NCBI GenBank assembly: GCA_910577445.1
Contig: CAJTMZ010000124.1
Location: 1 to 9,181, forward strand
Direction of reading: 5' to 3'
Length of the DNA stretch: 9,181 bases
Source of the DNA: an uncultured Lachnospiraceae bacterium
GTDB taxonomy: Bacteria; Bacillota; Clostridia; Lachnospirales; Lachnospiraceae
Part shown: positions 1 to 5,457 of the stretch, one piece after another
Layout: the number at the start of each line of letters is the position of its first letter
Numbering within the stretch: the stretch's first letter is position 1
Notes under the pieces: model-generated
The model's database searches: none
Told to the model about the DNA's origin: nothing
What the model saw: the letters and a program-made list of their open reading frames with translations, nothing else
Program-made: the position numbers and the translations under genes

Positions 1-243
1 GATGTTTTGTGAGTAAGCATAGGTCATGATCTTGAACATGGTCTTAGGGTCAACTGCCGGATTTCTGCCTTTAGCAGAGTAAGCCTTGTACAGTAAGCTG
101 TAGTCTAAATCCTCCAGTTCGTGGCTCAGCAGTCTGACAGAATCATCTTCAGGAACCAGACCTTCCAAACTTAATGGCAAAACCAGTTGATAAGGCTCGC
201 CAAATTCGGTATAATTTTTATGGTATTTTAATTTACTTGACAT
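1..243 (-). CDS. IS1182-family transposase, N-terminal 81 codons (partial)
   Basis: The frame is open from an ATG at 243-241 to the window edge. The N-terminus shows YTEFGEPYQLVLPL, then LVPEDDSVRLL, then YSAKGRNPAVDPKTMFK. This is the conserved N-terminal DNA-binding region of IS1182-family DDE transposases; the catalytic part lies outside the window. Two in-frame stops (TAA TAA) just upstream fix the ATG as the earliest start. The ribosome binding site is weak and a TATAAT hexamer lies only 6 nt before the ATG, so a very short or absent leader is possible. The gene appears intact as far as visible. The family assignment is from memory of the consensus; which IS this is cannot be decided here. 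Confidence 0.85.
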   Translation of the reverse strand, partial: MSSKLKYHKNYTEFGEPYQLVLPLSLEGLVPEDDSVRLLSHELEDLDYSLLYKAYSAKGRNPAVDPKTMFKIMTYAYSQNI

Positions 244-263
244 ATCTTATTATACCACAGATG

Positions 264-295
264 GCAGGCTCTTCGGAGTCTGCTTTTCTGTTTTT
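264..295 (+). terminator. Terminator-like hairpin reading rightward, inside the IS end
   Basis: The arms GCAGGCTC (264-271) and GAGTCTGC (276-283) pair 7 of 8 around a TTCG tetraloop and are followed on the plus strand by TTTTCTGTTTTT. It would stop transcripts running out of the IS toward the neighbouring genes. It lies just upstream of the transposase gene, on the other strand. Confidence 0.6.
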
Positions 296-301
296 AGACA
301 C

Positions 302-322
302 AAAAAACGGAGCCATTGCTCC
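302..322 (-). terminator. Small terminator-like hairpin guarding the IS transposase
   Basis: On the minus strand GGAGC, a loop AATG and GCTCC (322-309) are followed by GTTTTTTG. The 5-bp stem is short but the T-run is good. Its position just inside the IS tip fits the common arrangement in which an IS blocks transcripts entering its transposase from outside. Confidence 0.45.
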
Positions 323-361
323 AGTAGTGATTATTCATCTACTTTTGCAACGGCCCCTTTT

Positions 362-601
362 TTAATATGCCGGAATACCGTACCCGTAGATAACAGAACT
401 TCCAACAGAATATGTTCTTGTTCTGCAAGCGTCTCCGGAGTTTCCCTCTACGGTATATACAGTTCCGTTTTCACATTTCTCTACAATGCCGGTATGGTCT
501 GTTACACCGTCACCTTCCCAATCGAAAAAGATGATTGTTCCGGGAGCCGGCTCATGGTTTCTATCCGCCCATTGTCCACGGTCTTTGAACCATTGCAAAC
601 C
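362..601 (-). pseudogene. CHAP-type cell-wall hydrolase, C-terminal remnant
   Basis: About 79 codons remain, ending at TAA (364-362). Readable features are GLQWFKDRGQW, then PAPGTIIFFDWEGDG, then DHTGIVEKCENGTVYTVEGNSGD, and a GYGIPAY C-terminus. These are the second half of a CHAP/C40-like amidase-endopeptidase, with the catalytic His (DHTGIV) and the following EGNSGD segment present. The N-terminal half with the catalytic Cys is missing. Such hydrolases are typical of conjugative elements of Clostridia, where they open peptidoglycan for the transfer channel. A TTG at 598-596 could nominally start a 78-residue product, but the protein similarity continues upstream of it to about 601, where IS256-type sequence begins. 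I therefore read it as a truncated, non-functional gene. Confidence 0.8.
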
Positions 602-711
602 ATAAGCTCCTGCAGGATATCTTTGAAACTATCTCTAAGCAGGGTATAGACATCCGCCACGCTGTTTAAGTTGTTATCTGCAATAATCTGTCGAATCTGT
701 TCCTTTGCCAC
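601..711 (-). pseudogene. IS256-family (Mutator-type) transposase, first 37 codons only
   Basis: From a GTG at 711-709 the frame reads MAKEQIRQII and then DVYTLLRDSFKDILQELM, the characteristic N-terminus of IS256-family transposases. In the family the next residues are acidic (EAE...). Here homology stops right after ELM and the frame continues for about 32 codons through the CHAP remnant in the wrong frame, ending at a chance stop at 502. All DDE catalytic residues are gone, so no activity is expected. The AAGGAG upstream is about 14 nt from the GTG, a poor spacing, so the exact start is uncertain. Confidence 0.8.
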
Positions 712-810
712 TGGTATAAAAAATACTCCTTTTCGATAAGAATTGTCATATCTTGATTCTTACCAAAAAAGAGGTATTTTTTTCCAAAGACACAAACTAT
801 TTTACACTAC
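601..810 (-). mobile_element. IS256-family element, 5' end only (remnant)
   Basis: The segment holds the first 37 codons of an IS256-type transposase plus its upstream end. The probable terminal inverted repeat is at 789-810, reading GTAGTGTAAAATAGTTTGTGTC on the minus strand; this resembles the GTGTAAA...TTTGTGTC ends common in IS256-family elements. A 7-bp inverted repeat (TAAGAAT/ATTCTTA) lies between that tip and the transposase start. The rest of the element is absent: at about 601 the sequence passes directly into the CHAP remnant. The missing opposite end argues for a deletion, not an intact insertion. Confidence 0.7.
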
Positions 811-924
811 CTAAAATATTCGAGATAAGAGTGCTTTTATTATGACCTGCTTAACCGCAATATTTGTCTATGTTGTAGTGATTTATAATGTTTTTATAGG
901 ATAGGAAAAATACCATTTGTCGGA

Positions 925-973
925 CGAAAAAATAAGACCTCTTACCGGGTTCTCTCATTCGGTAGGAGGTCTT
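925..973 (-). terminator. Strong rho-independent terminator after the 60-codon gene
   Basis: The arms at 961-973 and 934-946 pair 12 of 13 (AAGACCTC-x-TACC) around a 14-nt loop. On the minus strand the stem is followed by ATTTTTTCG. It begins three bases after the stop codon of the small gene at 976 and ends that transcription unit. The plus strand has only a short T-run. The stretch between this hairpin and the IS256 tip (811-924) is AT-rich and I see no gene in it. Confidence 0.8.
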
Positions 974-975
974 TT

Positions 976-1158
976 CTATTGCCTGTATTCTACTTTTACT
1001 TTCTTCTTCCTTGCTGATGAAAACTTAATAAGCAAATCATCAACAGCGTCGGTATATCTGCCTTGCTGAATAAGCCTGTTTTTTAATGCCATAAGCGACG
1101 CTATAACTCTGCGGTATTCGCTATCATCAAGATAAATGTGATATTTAGGTTCTCTCAT
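976..1158 (-). CDS. Small hypothetical protein of mobile-element type (60 aa)
   Basis: I chose the ATG at 1158-1156 because a perfect AAGGAGGT (1173-1166) lies 7 nt upstream. That ATG also overlaps the TGA of the preceding gene as ATGA, a classic sign of translational coupling. The product starts MREPKYHIYLDDSEYRRV, continues through a helical segment with LMALKNRLIQQGRYTDAVDDLL, and ends in a lysine-rich tail. It has no signal peptide or membrane segment. Similar short proteins of the 'YHIYL..EY...L..LKN.LI.QGRYTD.VDD' kind occur, as I recall, in Tn1549/CTn-like elements of Clostridia; no function is known to me. It is followed directly by a terminator, so it is the last gene of its unit. 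Unlike its upstream neighbour it looks intact. Confidence 0.75.
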   Translation of the reverse strand: MREPKYHIYLDDSEYRRVIASLMALKNRLIQQGRYTDAVDDLLIKFSSARKKKVKVEYRQ

Positions 1159-2454
1159 TCTGACGACCTCCTTCTCCATTCATAAAACCTTTGGCGGATA
1201 AATTCTGTATCCTGACGTTCATCTGAAGTAATAAATATATGTACGCTGCGTAGTGCCTTTTTGATTTTTCCTGTGCGTAAAAGGTTTCGATTGCCACCTT
1301 TTCTTCCGGTATATACATCTCCAACGGTATTCCGAGTATCTCTGCACAGTCGCTTCGGACTCTGAGCTGTTTCTGTCCGGCATAGAACATAACTGCAAGT
1401 TTTGGGAATGCACTTAAGCATTCTCTTTCTCACACCTTGCACCCCATTTTTTCTATTGTCCTTTCCGCAATTTTTGCTTTCCAAGAATGACCGAGAGAAC
1501 ATTTCCACCATACGCTCTGCAACGAGTGTCGAAATATATGCTGTGGGGATATACCCTTATTACGCTCATAATCCCATTCTGAGAGAAGATAAGCGTCTGT
1601 AGTGGATAGTCGTTATATCCGGTTAAAACAGCTCTGTCGGCACATACGGGGCATATCGTGCCTTTCACTCTTGCTGTCACAACAGACTTCCATTCATATC
1701 CGCATCTACTGCATTTCCACCACACATTTTTCCGAGACTTTGCATTTACCATATTTGCAGTAAGCGGTAATTTTCTATCTGACCATTCCTCCGCAAGCTG
1801 CGGATGTGTTGTAGCAAAATCATTGACTCCCTTTACTAAGACCAAGCCACTGCAACAAGGACAATCGCTGTCGCCGGAACGAGTAAATATGAGAGTGTTC
1901 CACTCATAACCGCATTTACGGCACTTCCACCATACCTTCTGATTGGCAAACACCATAACCTGATTAGGTATTAAGGGATAATTCTTTTCAGACCATTCAG
2001 CCGCCACCTGAGACATTTGAGAAGCAAGGTCATTGTATCCCTCCAAAATTTTATTATGAGAACAGTAGGGGCAACCCGTGTTACTAATTGCCCTGCTTTT
2101 TACAGTGGCTATCCACTCGTGACCGCATTTCCCTTTCCATACAATCTTTTTGTGTGAGCCTATTGAAACCTCGGTCGGCTTCAATGTATTCTTCTTCGAC
2201 CACTCCGCCACCAGTTCCGGCTTCAGCGTTGCTAAATCGTTAATTCCTTTCACTACTCTTGCTCCCGAACATATCGGGTATTTCTCTCCGTTTGAACGAG
2301 CCTTAACACTTGTCTGCCATTCGTGACCGCAATCACCTTTCCGCCAAACCCTTTTATTTGAACCAAAAGTTATCTTATCAGGTGTCAGCGGCAGGTTCTT
2401 ATCCGACCATTCGGCAATAAGCTCCGGATGTACTTCTGACAAAAGATTACTCAT
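1155..2454 (-). pseudogene. Zinc-ribbon repeat (DUF4379-like) protein with C-terminal nuclease-like domain, broken
   Basis: The start is the ATG at 2454-2452 (MSNLLSEVHPELIAEW), with AAGGAGAGG upstream. Five repeats of about 67-70 residues follow. Each has an AEWS/SEW helix and then a zinc-ribbon of the form WWKC..CG.EW...V..R....CP.C. Repeats 3 and 4 have both Cys pairs. Repeat 1 has lost Cys residues (VWRKGDCGHEW, KYPICSG). After repeat 5 comes IPLEMYIPEEKVAIE, which resembles the 'YIP...AIE' core of Vsr/PD-(D/E)XK-like nucleases, and a VHIFITSDERQD tail. Three lesions break it: a frameshift near 1604-1609, after which the +1 frame continues the repeat (STTDAYLLSEWDYERNKGISP); a TGA at 1432-1430 where a CxxC Cys is expected; and a frameshift or deletion near 1270-1290 before KIKKALRSVHIF. 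The unshifted frame runs on to 1453. A DNA-binding, nuclease-linked role is inferred from architecture only. Confidence 0.8.
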
Positions 2455-2481
2455 AGCAAATCCTCTCCTTCCTGTAACTTC

Positions 2482-2510
2482 ATTATATGAAGAAAAGGAC
2501 ATTGCCCCAA
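2482..2510 (-). promoter_or_regulatory. Probable sigma-A promoter of the zinc-ribbon gene
   Basis: The -10 is TATAAT (2487-2482, 6/6) and the -35 is TTGGGG (2510-2505, matching the first three positions), 17 bp apart. The predicted start point is near 2475, about 20 nt before the ATG at 2454. This placement supports the chosen start and argues against the longer open frame reaching up to 2640, which would run through two terminators. Confidence 0.6.
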
Positions 2511-2532
2511 GTTTGCGAATAAGCGTGTAAAT

Positions 2533-2571
2533 AAAAAAATCCCTTTGAGAAAGTATTCCTCTCCCAAAGGG
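2533..2571 (-). terminator. Rho-independent terminator
   Basis: On the minus strand CCCTTTG (2571-2565) pairs with CAAAGGG (2547-2541), with further partial pairing inside, and is followed by ATTTTTTT. It lies between the lysS side and the promoter of the zinc-ribbon gene and insulates the two. Confidence 0.7.
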
Positions 2572-2607
2572 TAATTCTAAATTGCAACTTGCATTTCTCT
2601 TTCTTCT

Positions 2608-2641
2608 AAAAATGGGCAATCCCGTTGTCGGACTGCCCATT
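2608..2641 (-). terminator. Rho-independent terminator, first one downstream of lysS
   Basis: On the minus strand AATGGGCA (2641-2634) pairs perfectly with TGCCCATT (2618-2611), followed by TTT after the stem. An inner GTCCG/CGGGA pairing extends the stem. It is about 150 nt beyond the lysS stop codon and is the first canonical terminator there, so it probably ends the greA-lysS transcript. It lies on the island side of the proposed recombination site. Confidence 0.7.
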
Positions 2642-2676
2642 CATTCTGTTCATTATGCGATTTTTTCAGCTCTGCA

Positions 2677-2791
2677 CGATTTCCTGCATCAAATGATGTA
2701 AGTTTGATGTAAATCGCTGTTTTTTCTAAAATTTACCAAATGAAGTATGTCTCGTTTTATCTACCAAAACGGTACATCCTTACATCACTTT
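2677..2791. repeat. Clustered direct and inverted TGATGTAA repeats at the lysS 3' end (candidate attachment site)
   Basis: TGATGTAA occurs at 2694-2701 and 2705-2712 on the plus strand (11 bp apart) and at 2787-2780 on the minus strand, overlapping the end of lysS. An imperfect inverted repeat surrounds the first copy and overlaps the second: CGATTT..CATCAAA (2677-2693) with TTTGATG.AAATCG (2703-2716). A second one, CGTTTT/AAAACG (2753-2771), lies just after the stop codon. Short repeats of this kind beside the 3' end of a housekeeping gene are the usual look of a tyrosine-recombinase attachment site. This is inference: no integrase gene is visible in the window. Confidence 0.35.
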
Positions 2792-4754
2792 AATAGAGCT
2801 TTGCACCTGCCGGAATGCGGTTATCTACCATCAAAAGATTGAGTCCTTCACGACCATCTTCTTCGTGTACTGCTGAAATCAGCATACCCTCGGAGTCAAT
2901 ACCCATCATCTTTCTTGGCGGTAGATTTACAATAGCGATACAAGTCTTTCCAACCAGTTCTTCCGGCTCGTAATACTCGTGAATACCGCTTAAAATCACA
3001 CGGTCTTTACGTTCGCCGTCGTCTAACGTGAACTTAAGAAGCTTCTTGGACTTCGGTACTTCCTCGCAAGCCAAAATCTTAACTACACGGAAATCGGACT
3101 TGCTGAAAGTCTCAAAATCAACCATTTCTCCAAAGATTGGTTCAATCTTCACATTGGAGAAATCAATCTTTTCCGGTGCTACTTCTACATTTTTTTCTGC
3201 TGTTTCAGAAGCCTGATTTTTTACATCACTTTTCTTATTTACACCATCTAAAGTCTTCATCGTCGGGAACAACAACACATCCCTAATCGCCGGCGAATTT
3301 GTGAGCAGCATCACCAGCCTGTCAATCCCGTACCCAATCCCGCCGGTAGGGGGCATACCAATCTCCAGCGCGTTCAGGAAATCCTCGTCCGTGTGATTGG
3401 CCTCCTCGTCGCCCTGGGCAATAAGCGCCTCCTGGGCCTTGAAGCGTTCCCGCTGGTCGATGGGGTCGTTCAGCTCGGAATAGGCGTTGCACATTTCGCG
3501 CCCTGTAATAAACAGCTCGAAACGCTCCACATAATCCGGCTTGTCCGGTTTCCTCTTGGTGAGGGGTGAAATTTCAACCGGGTGGTCCATGATAAAGGTG
3601 GGCTGCACCAAATGTTCCTCCACAAATTCCTCAAAGAATAAATTGAGGATGTCGCCCTTTGTATGGCGCGCCTCGTAATGAACTTCCTTTTCGTCCGCGA
3701 TTTTTTTCGCTTCCGCGGTATCCTTAATCTCGTCAAAGTCAACGCCCGAATACTTCTTCACGGCGTCAATCATGGTCATTCTCTCAAAGGGCCTGCCTAA
3801 ATCAATCATATGCTCGCCGTAGGGAACGGTGGTGGTTCCGCAGACCTCCTGTGCCACGCTTCGGAACATATTTTCCGTCAGGTCCATCATGCCGTTATAG
3901 TCGGTATATGCCTGATACAGCTCCATCAGGGTAAATTCCGGGTTATGCCTGGTATCCAGACCTTCGTTTCTGAACACGCGCCCGATTTCATAAACGCGCT
4001 CCATCCCGCCCACAATCAGTCTCTTTAAATACAGCTCCAGTGAAATACGCAGTTTTACGTCCTCGTCCAGCGCATTAAAGTGGGTCTCAAAAGGTCTTGC
4101 GGCAGCGCCTCCGGCATTGGACACCAGCATGGGGGTCTCCACCTCCATAAAGCCCTGTCCGTCCAGATATCTTCTGATTGCGGAAATAATCTTCGACCTT
4201 TTCACAAAGGTTTCCTTTACTTCCTCGTTCATAATCAAATCCGTGTATCTCTGGCGGTAACGGATATCCGTGTTTGTCAGGCCGTGATATTTTTCAGGAA
4301 GTATCTGAAGGCTCTTGGAAAGAAGGGTAACGCTTGCGGCGTGTACGGAAATCTCCTCCGTTTTGGTCTTAAACACTTCGCCGGTAATTCCCACAATATC
4401 GCCTACGTCGTACTTCTTAAAATCGGCATAAGACTCCTCTCCAATGCTGTCTCTTGCCACATAGCACTGAATATTTCCCTTCAAGTCCTGAATATTGCAG
4501 AAGGATGCCTTTCCCATCACGCGTTTCTGCATGATACGGCCTGCAATGGAGACGTTTTTCCCCTCCATCTGCTCATAGTCTTCTTTTATATCCCGGCTGT
4601 GGGCAGTCACATCGTACTTCGTGATTTTAAAAGGGTCTTTGCCCGCTTCCTGAAGAGCGGCGAGCTTTTCCCTTTTTATTTTCAAAAGCTGTCCGATATC
4701 CTGTTCTTTGTTCGCATTGTTTGTCTGTTGCTTATTTCCCTGTTGTTCCGGCAC
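2790..4754 (-). CDS. lysS: Lysyl-tRNA synthetase, class II, with fused C-terminal tRNA-binding domain
   Basis: Cytoplasmic enzyme that charges tRNA-Lys with lysine using ATP. The start is a GTG at 4754-4752, with AAGGAG 7 nt upstream. Residues about 20-150 form the N-terminal anticodon-binding OB fold. The class II core follows: motif 1 FMEVETPML (202-210), motif 2 FRNEGLDTRHNPEFT (261-275) and motif 3 GGIGYGIDRL (471-480). The bacterial core normally ends near RDVLLFPTMK (491-500). Here a charged linker (about 501-544) leads to a 110-residue OB domain (545-654) with SDFRVVKI, VPKSKKLL, ILSGI, LPPRKMMGI and IPAGAKLY. This is the Trbp111/EMAP-II type tRNA-binding domain also found at the end of many MetRS. 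The 654 residues compare with about 500 in the usual bacterial enzyme. I believe such fusions occur in other Lachnospiraceae, so the domain may be native. Composition changes near residue 500. The gene follows greA by 97 nt with no terminator between them, suggesting co-transcription. Confidence 0.97.
   Translation of the reverse strand: MPEQQGNKQQTNNANKEQDIGQLLKIKREKLAALQEAGKDPFKITKYDVTAHSRDIKEDYEQMEGKNVSIAGRIMQKRVMGKASFCNIQDLKGNIQCYVARDSIGEESYADFKKYDVGDIVGITGEVFKTKTEEISVHAASVTLLSKSLQILPEKYHGLTNTDIRYRQRYTDLIMNEEVKETFVKRSKIISAIRRYLDGQGFMEVETPMLVSNAGGAAARPFETHFNALDEDVKLRISLELYLKRLIVGGMERVYEIGRVFRNEGLDTRHNPEFTLMELYQAYTDYNGMMDLTENMFRSVAQEVCGTTTVPYGEHMIDLGRPFERMTMIDAVKKYSGVDFDEIKDTAEAKKIADEKEVHYEARHTKGDILNLFFEEFVEEHLVQPTFIMDHPVEISPLTKRKPDKPDYVERFELFITGREMCNAYSELNDPIDQRERFKAQEALIAQGDEEANHTDEDFLNALEIGMPPTGGIGYGIDRLVMLLTNSPAIRDVLLFPTMKTLDGVNKKSDVKNQASETAEKNVEVAPEKIDFSNVKIEPIFGEMVDFETFSKSDFRVVKILACEEVPKSKKLLKFTLDDGERKDRVILSGIHEYYEPEELVGKTCIAIVNLPPRKMMGIDSEGMLISAVHEEDGREGLNLLMVDNRIPAGAKLY
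3221..3232 (-). repeat. Second copy of the 12-bp direct repeat AAAGTGATGTAA, inside lysS
   Basis: The minus-strand 12-mer at 3232-3221 encodes part of K-S-D-V-K (residues 508-512), at the start of the C-terminal linker. The identical 12-mer overlaps the lysS stop codon at 2791-2780. The two copies are 441 bp apart and bracket exactly the linker plus the tRNA-binding domain. Confidence 0.5.
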
Positions 4755-4780
4755 TTTTCTACTCCTTATCAGTCAGTCCC

Positions 4781-4846
4781 CGCCGCCGGAAACAGGCGTC
4801 CGCTTAATAACGCCGCCGGCCGTGCGGTATGTGACTCTTTATGTGA
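4781..4846. repeat. Short direct repeats in the greA-lysS spacer
   Basis: The 97-bp spacer contains CGCCGCCGG at 4781-4789 and again at 4811-4819 (exactly 30 bp apart), and TATGTGA at 4828-4834 and 4840-4846 (12 bp apart). I see no terminator and no convincing promoter: a minus-strand TTGACA at 4856-4851 has no acceptable -10 at the right distance. Their meaning is unknown; they may be chance. Confidence 0.3.
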
Positions 4847-4852
4847 ATTTTG

Positions 4853-5347
4853 TCAATTGGAACGCTGAATCTCAAGAACCTCGTACTTCAGTACGCCCGC
4901 CTGAGTTTCCACTTCAACGATATCGCCTGTTTTTTTGCCGATAAGGGCCTTTCCCACAGGGGACTCGTTTGAAATTTTTCCTTTCAGGCTGTTTGCCTCG
5001 GTAGAACCTACAATTTTATATTCCAAATCCTCATCATATTCAAAATCATGGATTTTTACACAACATCCGATGTTGATGGTGTCTAAGTCTACCTCATCCT
5101 CCACAACCACTTCAACGTTTTTTAAAATCTTTTCCAGTTCTTCAATTCTTGCTTCGATATCACGCTGCTCATCCTTGGCTGCGTCATATTCCGCATTTTC
5201 GGACAAGTCGCCCTGTTCTCTGGCTTCTTTGATTTTCTGCGCTACTTCCTGTCTTTTTACCACCTTCAGGTCGTGAAGCTCGTCCTCATACTTTCTCAGT
5301 CCTTCATAAGTAAGTATATGTTTCTTTTCTTCCATTTTTATAACCAT
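4853..5347 (-). CDS. greA: Transcription elongation factor GreA
   Basis: GreA enters the RNA polymerase secondary channel and stimulates cleavage of backtracked transcripts, rescuing stalled complexes. From the chosen ATG at 5347 the product has 164 residues, close to the usual length of about 158. The N-terminal coiled coil spans about 10-80. The tip motif GDLSENAEYDAAKDEQ (46-61) contains the acidic pair D47 and E50, matching the Asp and Glu that position the catalytic Mg2+. The C-terminal FKBP-like domain shows VGSTEANSLKGKISNESPVGKALIGKK. The start is chosen because GGAG in GGAGAGG lies 6 nt before this ATG. An internal ATG at 5335 (MEEKKHIL), closer to the usual family start, is the alternative. 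It lies downstream of a consensus promoter and a structured leader and upstream of lysS, a common pairing in these bacteria. Confidence 0.96.
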   Translation of the reverse strand: MVIKMEEKKHILTYEGLRKYEDELHDLKVVKRQEVAQKIKEAREQGDLSENAEYDAAKDEQRDIEARIEELEKILKNVEVVVEDEVDLDTINIGCCVKIHDFEYDEDLEYKIVGSTEANSLKGKISNESPVGKALIGKKTGDIVEVETQAGVLKYEVLEIQRSN

Positions 5348-5353
5348 GCTCCT

Positions 5354-5417
5354 CTCCGAAGCCCGGAGACTTTGTGCGTAACACAAATCTCCAGATTGAA
5401 AATTTTAATTTCCAATC
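5354..5417 (-). promoter_or_regulatory. Structured greA leader with overlapping stem-loops next to the Shine-Dalgarno
   Basis: In transcript order there are three stem-loops. Stem C is GATTG...CAATC (5417-5394), an AT-rich near-perfect dyad. Stem A is GGAGATTTGTG (5392-5382) paired with CACAAAGTCTCC (5376-5365), with one bulged base and a 5-nt loop. Stem B is CTCCG (5368-5364) paired with CGGAG (5358-5354). Stems A and B share bases 5365-5368, so they exclude each other. Stem B uses the CGGAG that starts the greA ribosome binding region. No U-run follows any stem, so a translational switch is more likely than termination. I recognise no known riboswitch class. Confidence 0.45.
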
Positions 5418-5457
5418 TTCCTGCCTCTCCATCTTTGCTATCTTAGCTGGAATTAAC

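Larger units (their letters stand above)
1..357 (-). mobile_element. IS1182-family insertion sequence, 5' end only (continues off the left edge)
   Basis: The segment holds the start of an IS1182-type transposase and its upstream end. The outer end is placed near 357, where the minus strand starts with GGGGCCGTTGCAAAAG, a G-rich start typical of such terminal inverted repeats. The other end lies outside the window, so the inverted repeat and any target duplication cannot be confirmed. Between this tip and the transposase start are two small hairpins with T-runs on opposite strands, which would limit read-through in both directions. The element sits only 4 bp beyond the stop codon of the CHAP remnant. 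Confidence 0.75.

Noticed and set aside
237..265. A plus-strand promoter starting with TTGACA at 237-242
   Set aside because: The only -10-like hexamers are about 4 bp away, and nothing resembling a -10 is present at 16-18 bp.
1265..1615. Programmed frameshifting as an explanation for the zinc-ribbon gene
   Set aside because: No slippery heptamer with a downstream structure is evident at the first break, and there is also an in-frame TGA and apparently missing sequence at the last break; decay is simpler.
2455..2640. The N-terminal 62-codon extension of the zinc-ribbon reading frame
   Set aside because: It runs through two rho-independent terminators and lies mostly upstream of the predicted promoter; the good ribosome binding site belongs to the ATG at 2454.
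2577..2732. A 51-codon open stretch on the minus strand after lysS with protein-like composition (TSFDAGNRAELKKS...)
   Set aside because: It has no ATG, GTG or TTG start except near its end, and it overlaps a clear terminator and the inverted repeats. It may be a remnant of an element gene, but I cannot support that.
4828..4856. A separate lysS promoter using the TTGACA at 4856-4851
   Set aside because: The hexamer at the right spacing (CACATA) matches only two of six positions of a -10 box.
4080..4868. A 262-codon open frame on the plus strand opposite lysS
   Set aside because: It is antisense to the conserved catalytic domain of LysRS, has no family features and no promoter, so I treat it as a shadow.
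5348..5433. A short upstream open frame in the greA leader, starting at an ATG near 5433 and overlapping the greA start
   Set aside because: It has no convincing ribosome binding site and its codons look random; the hairpins explain the leader better.
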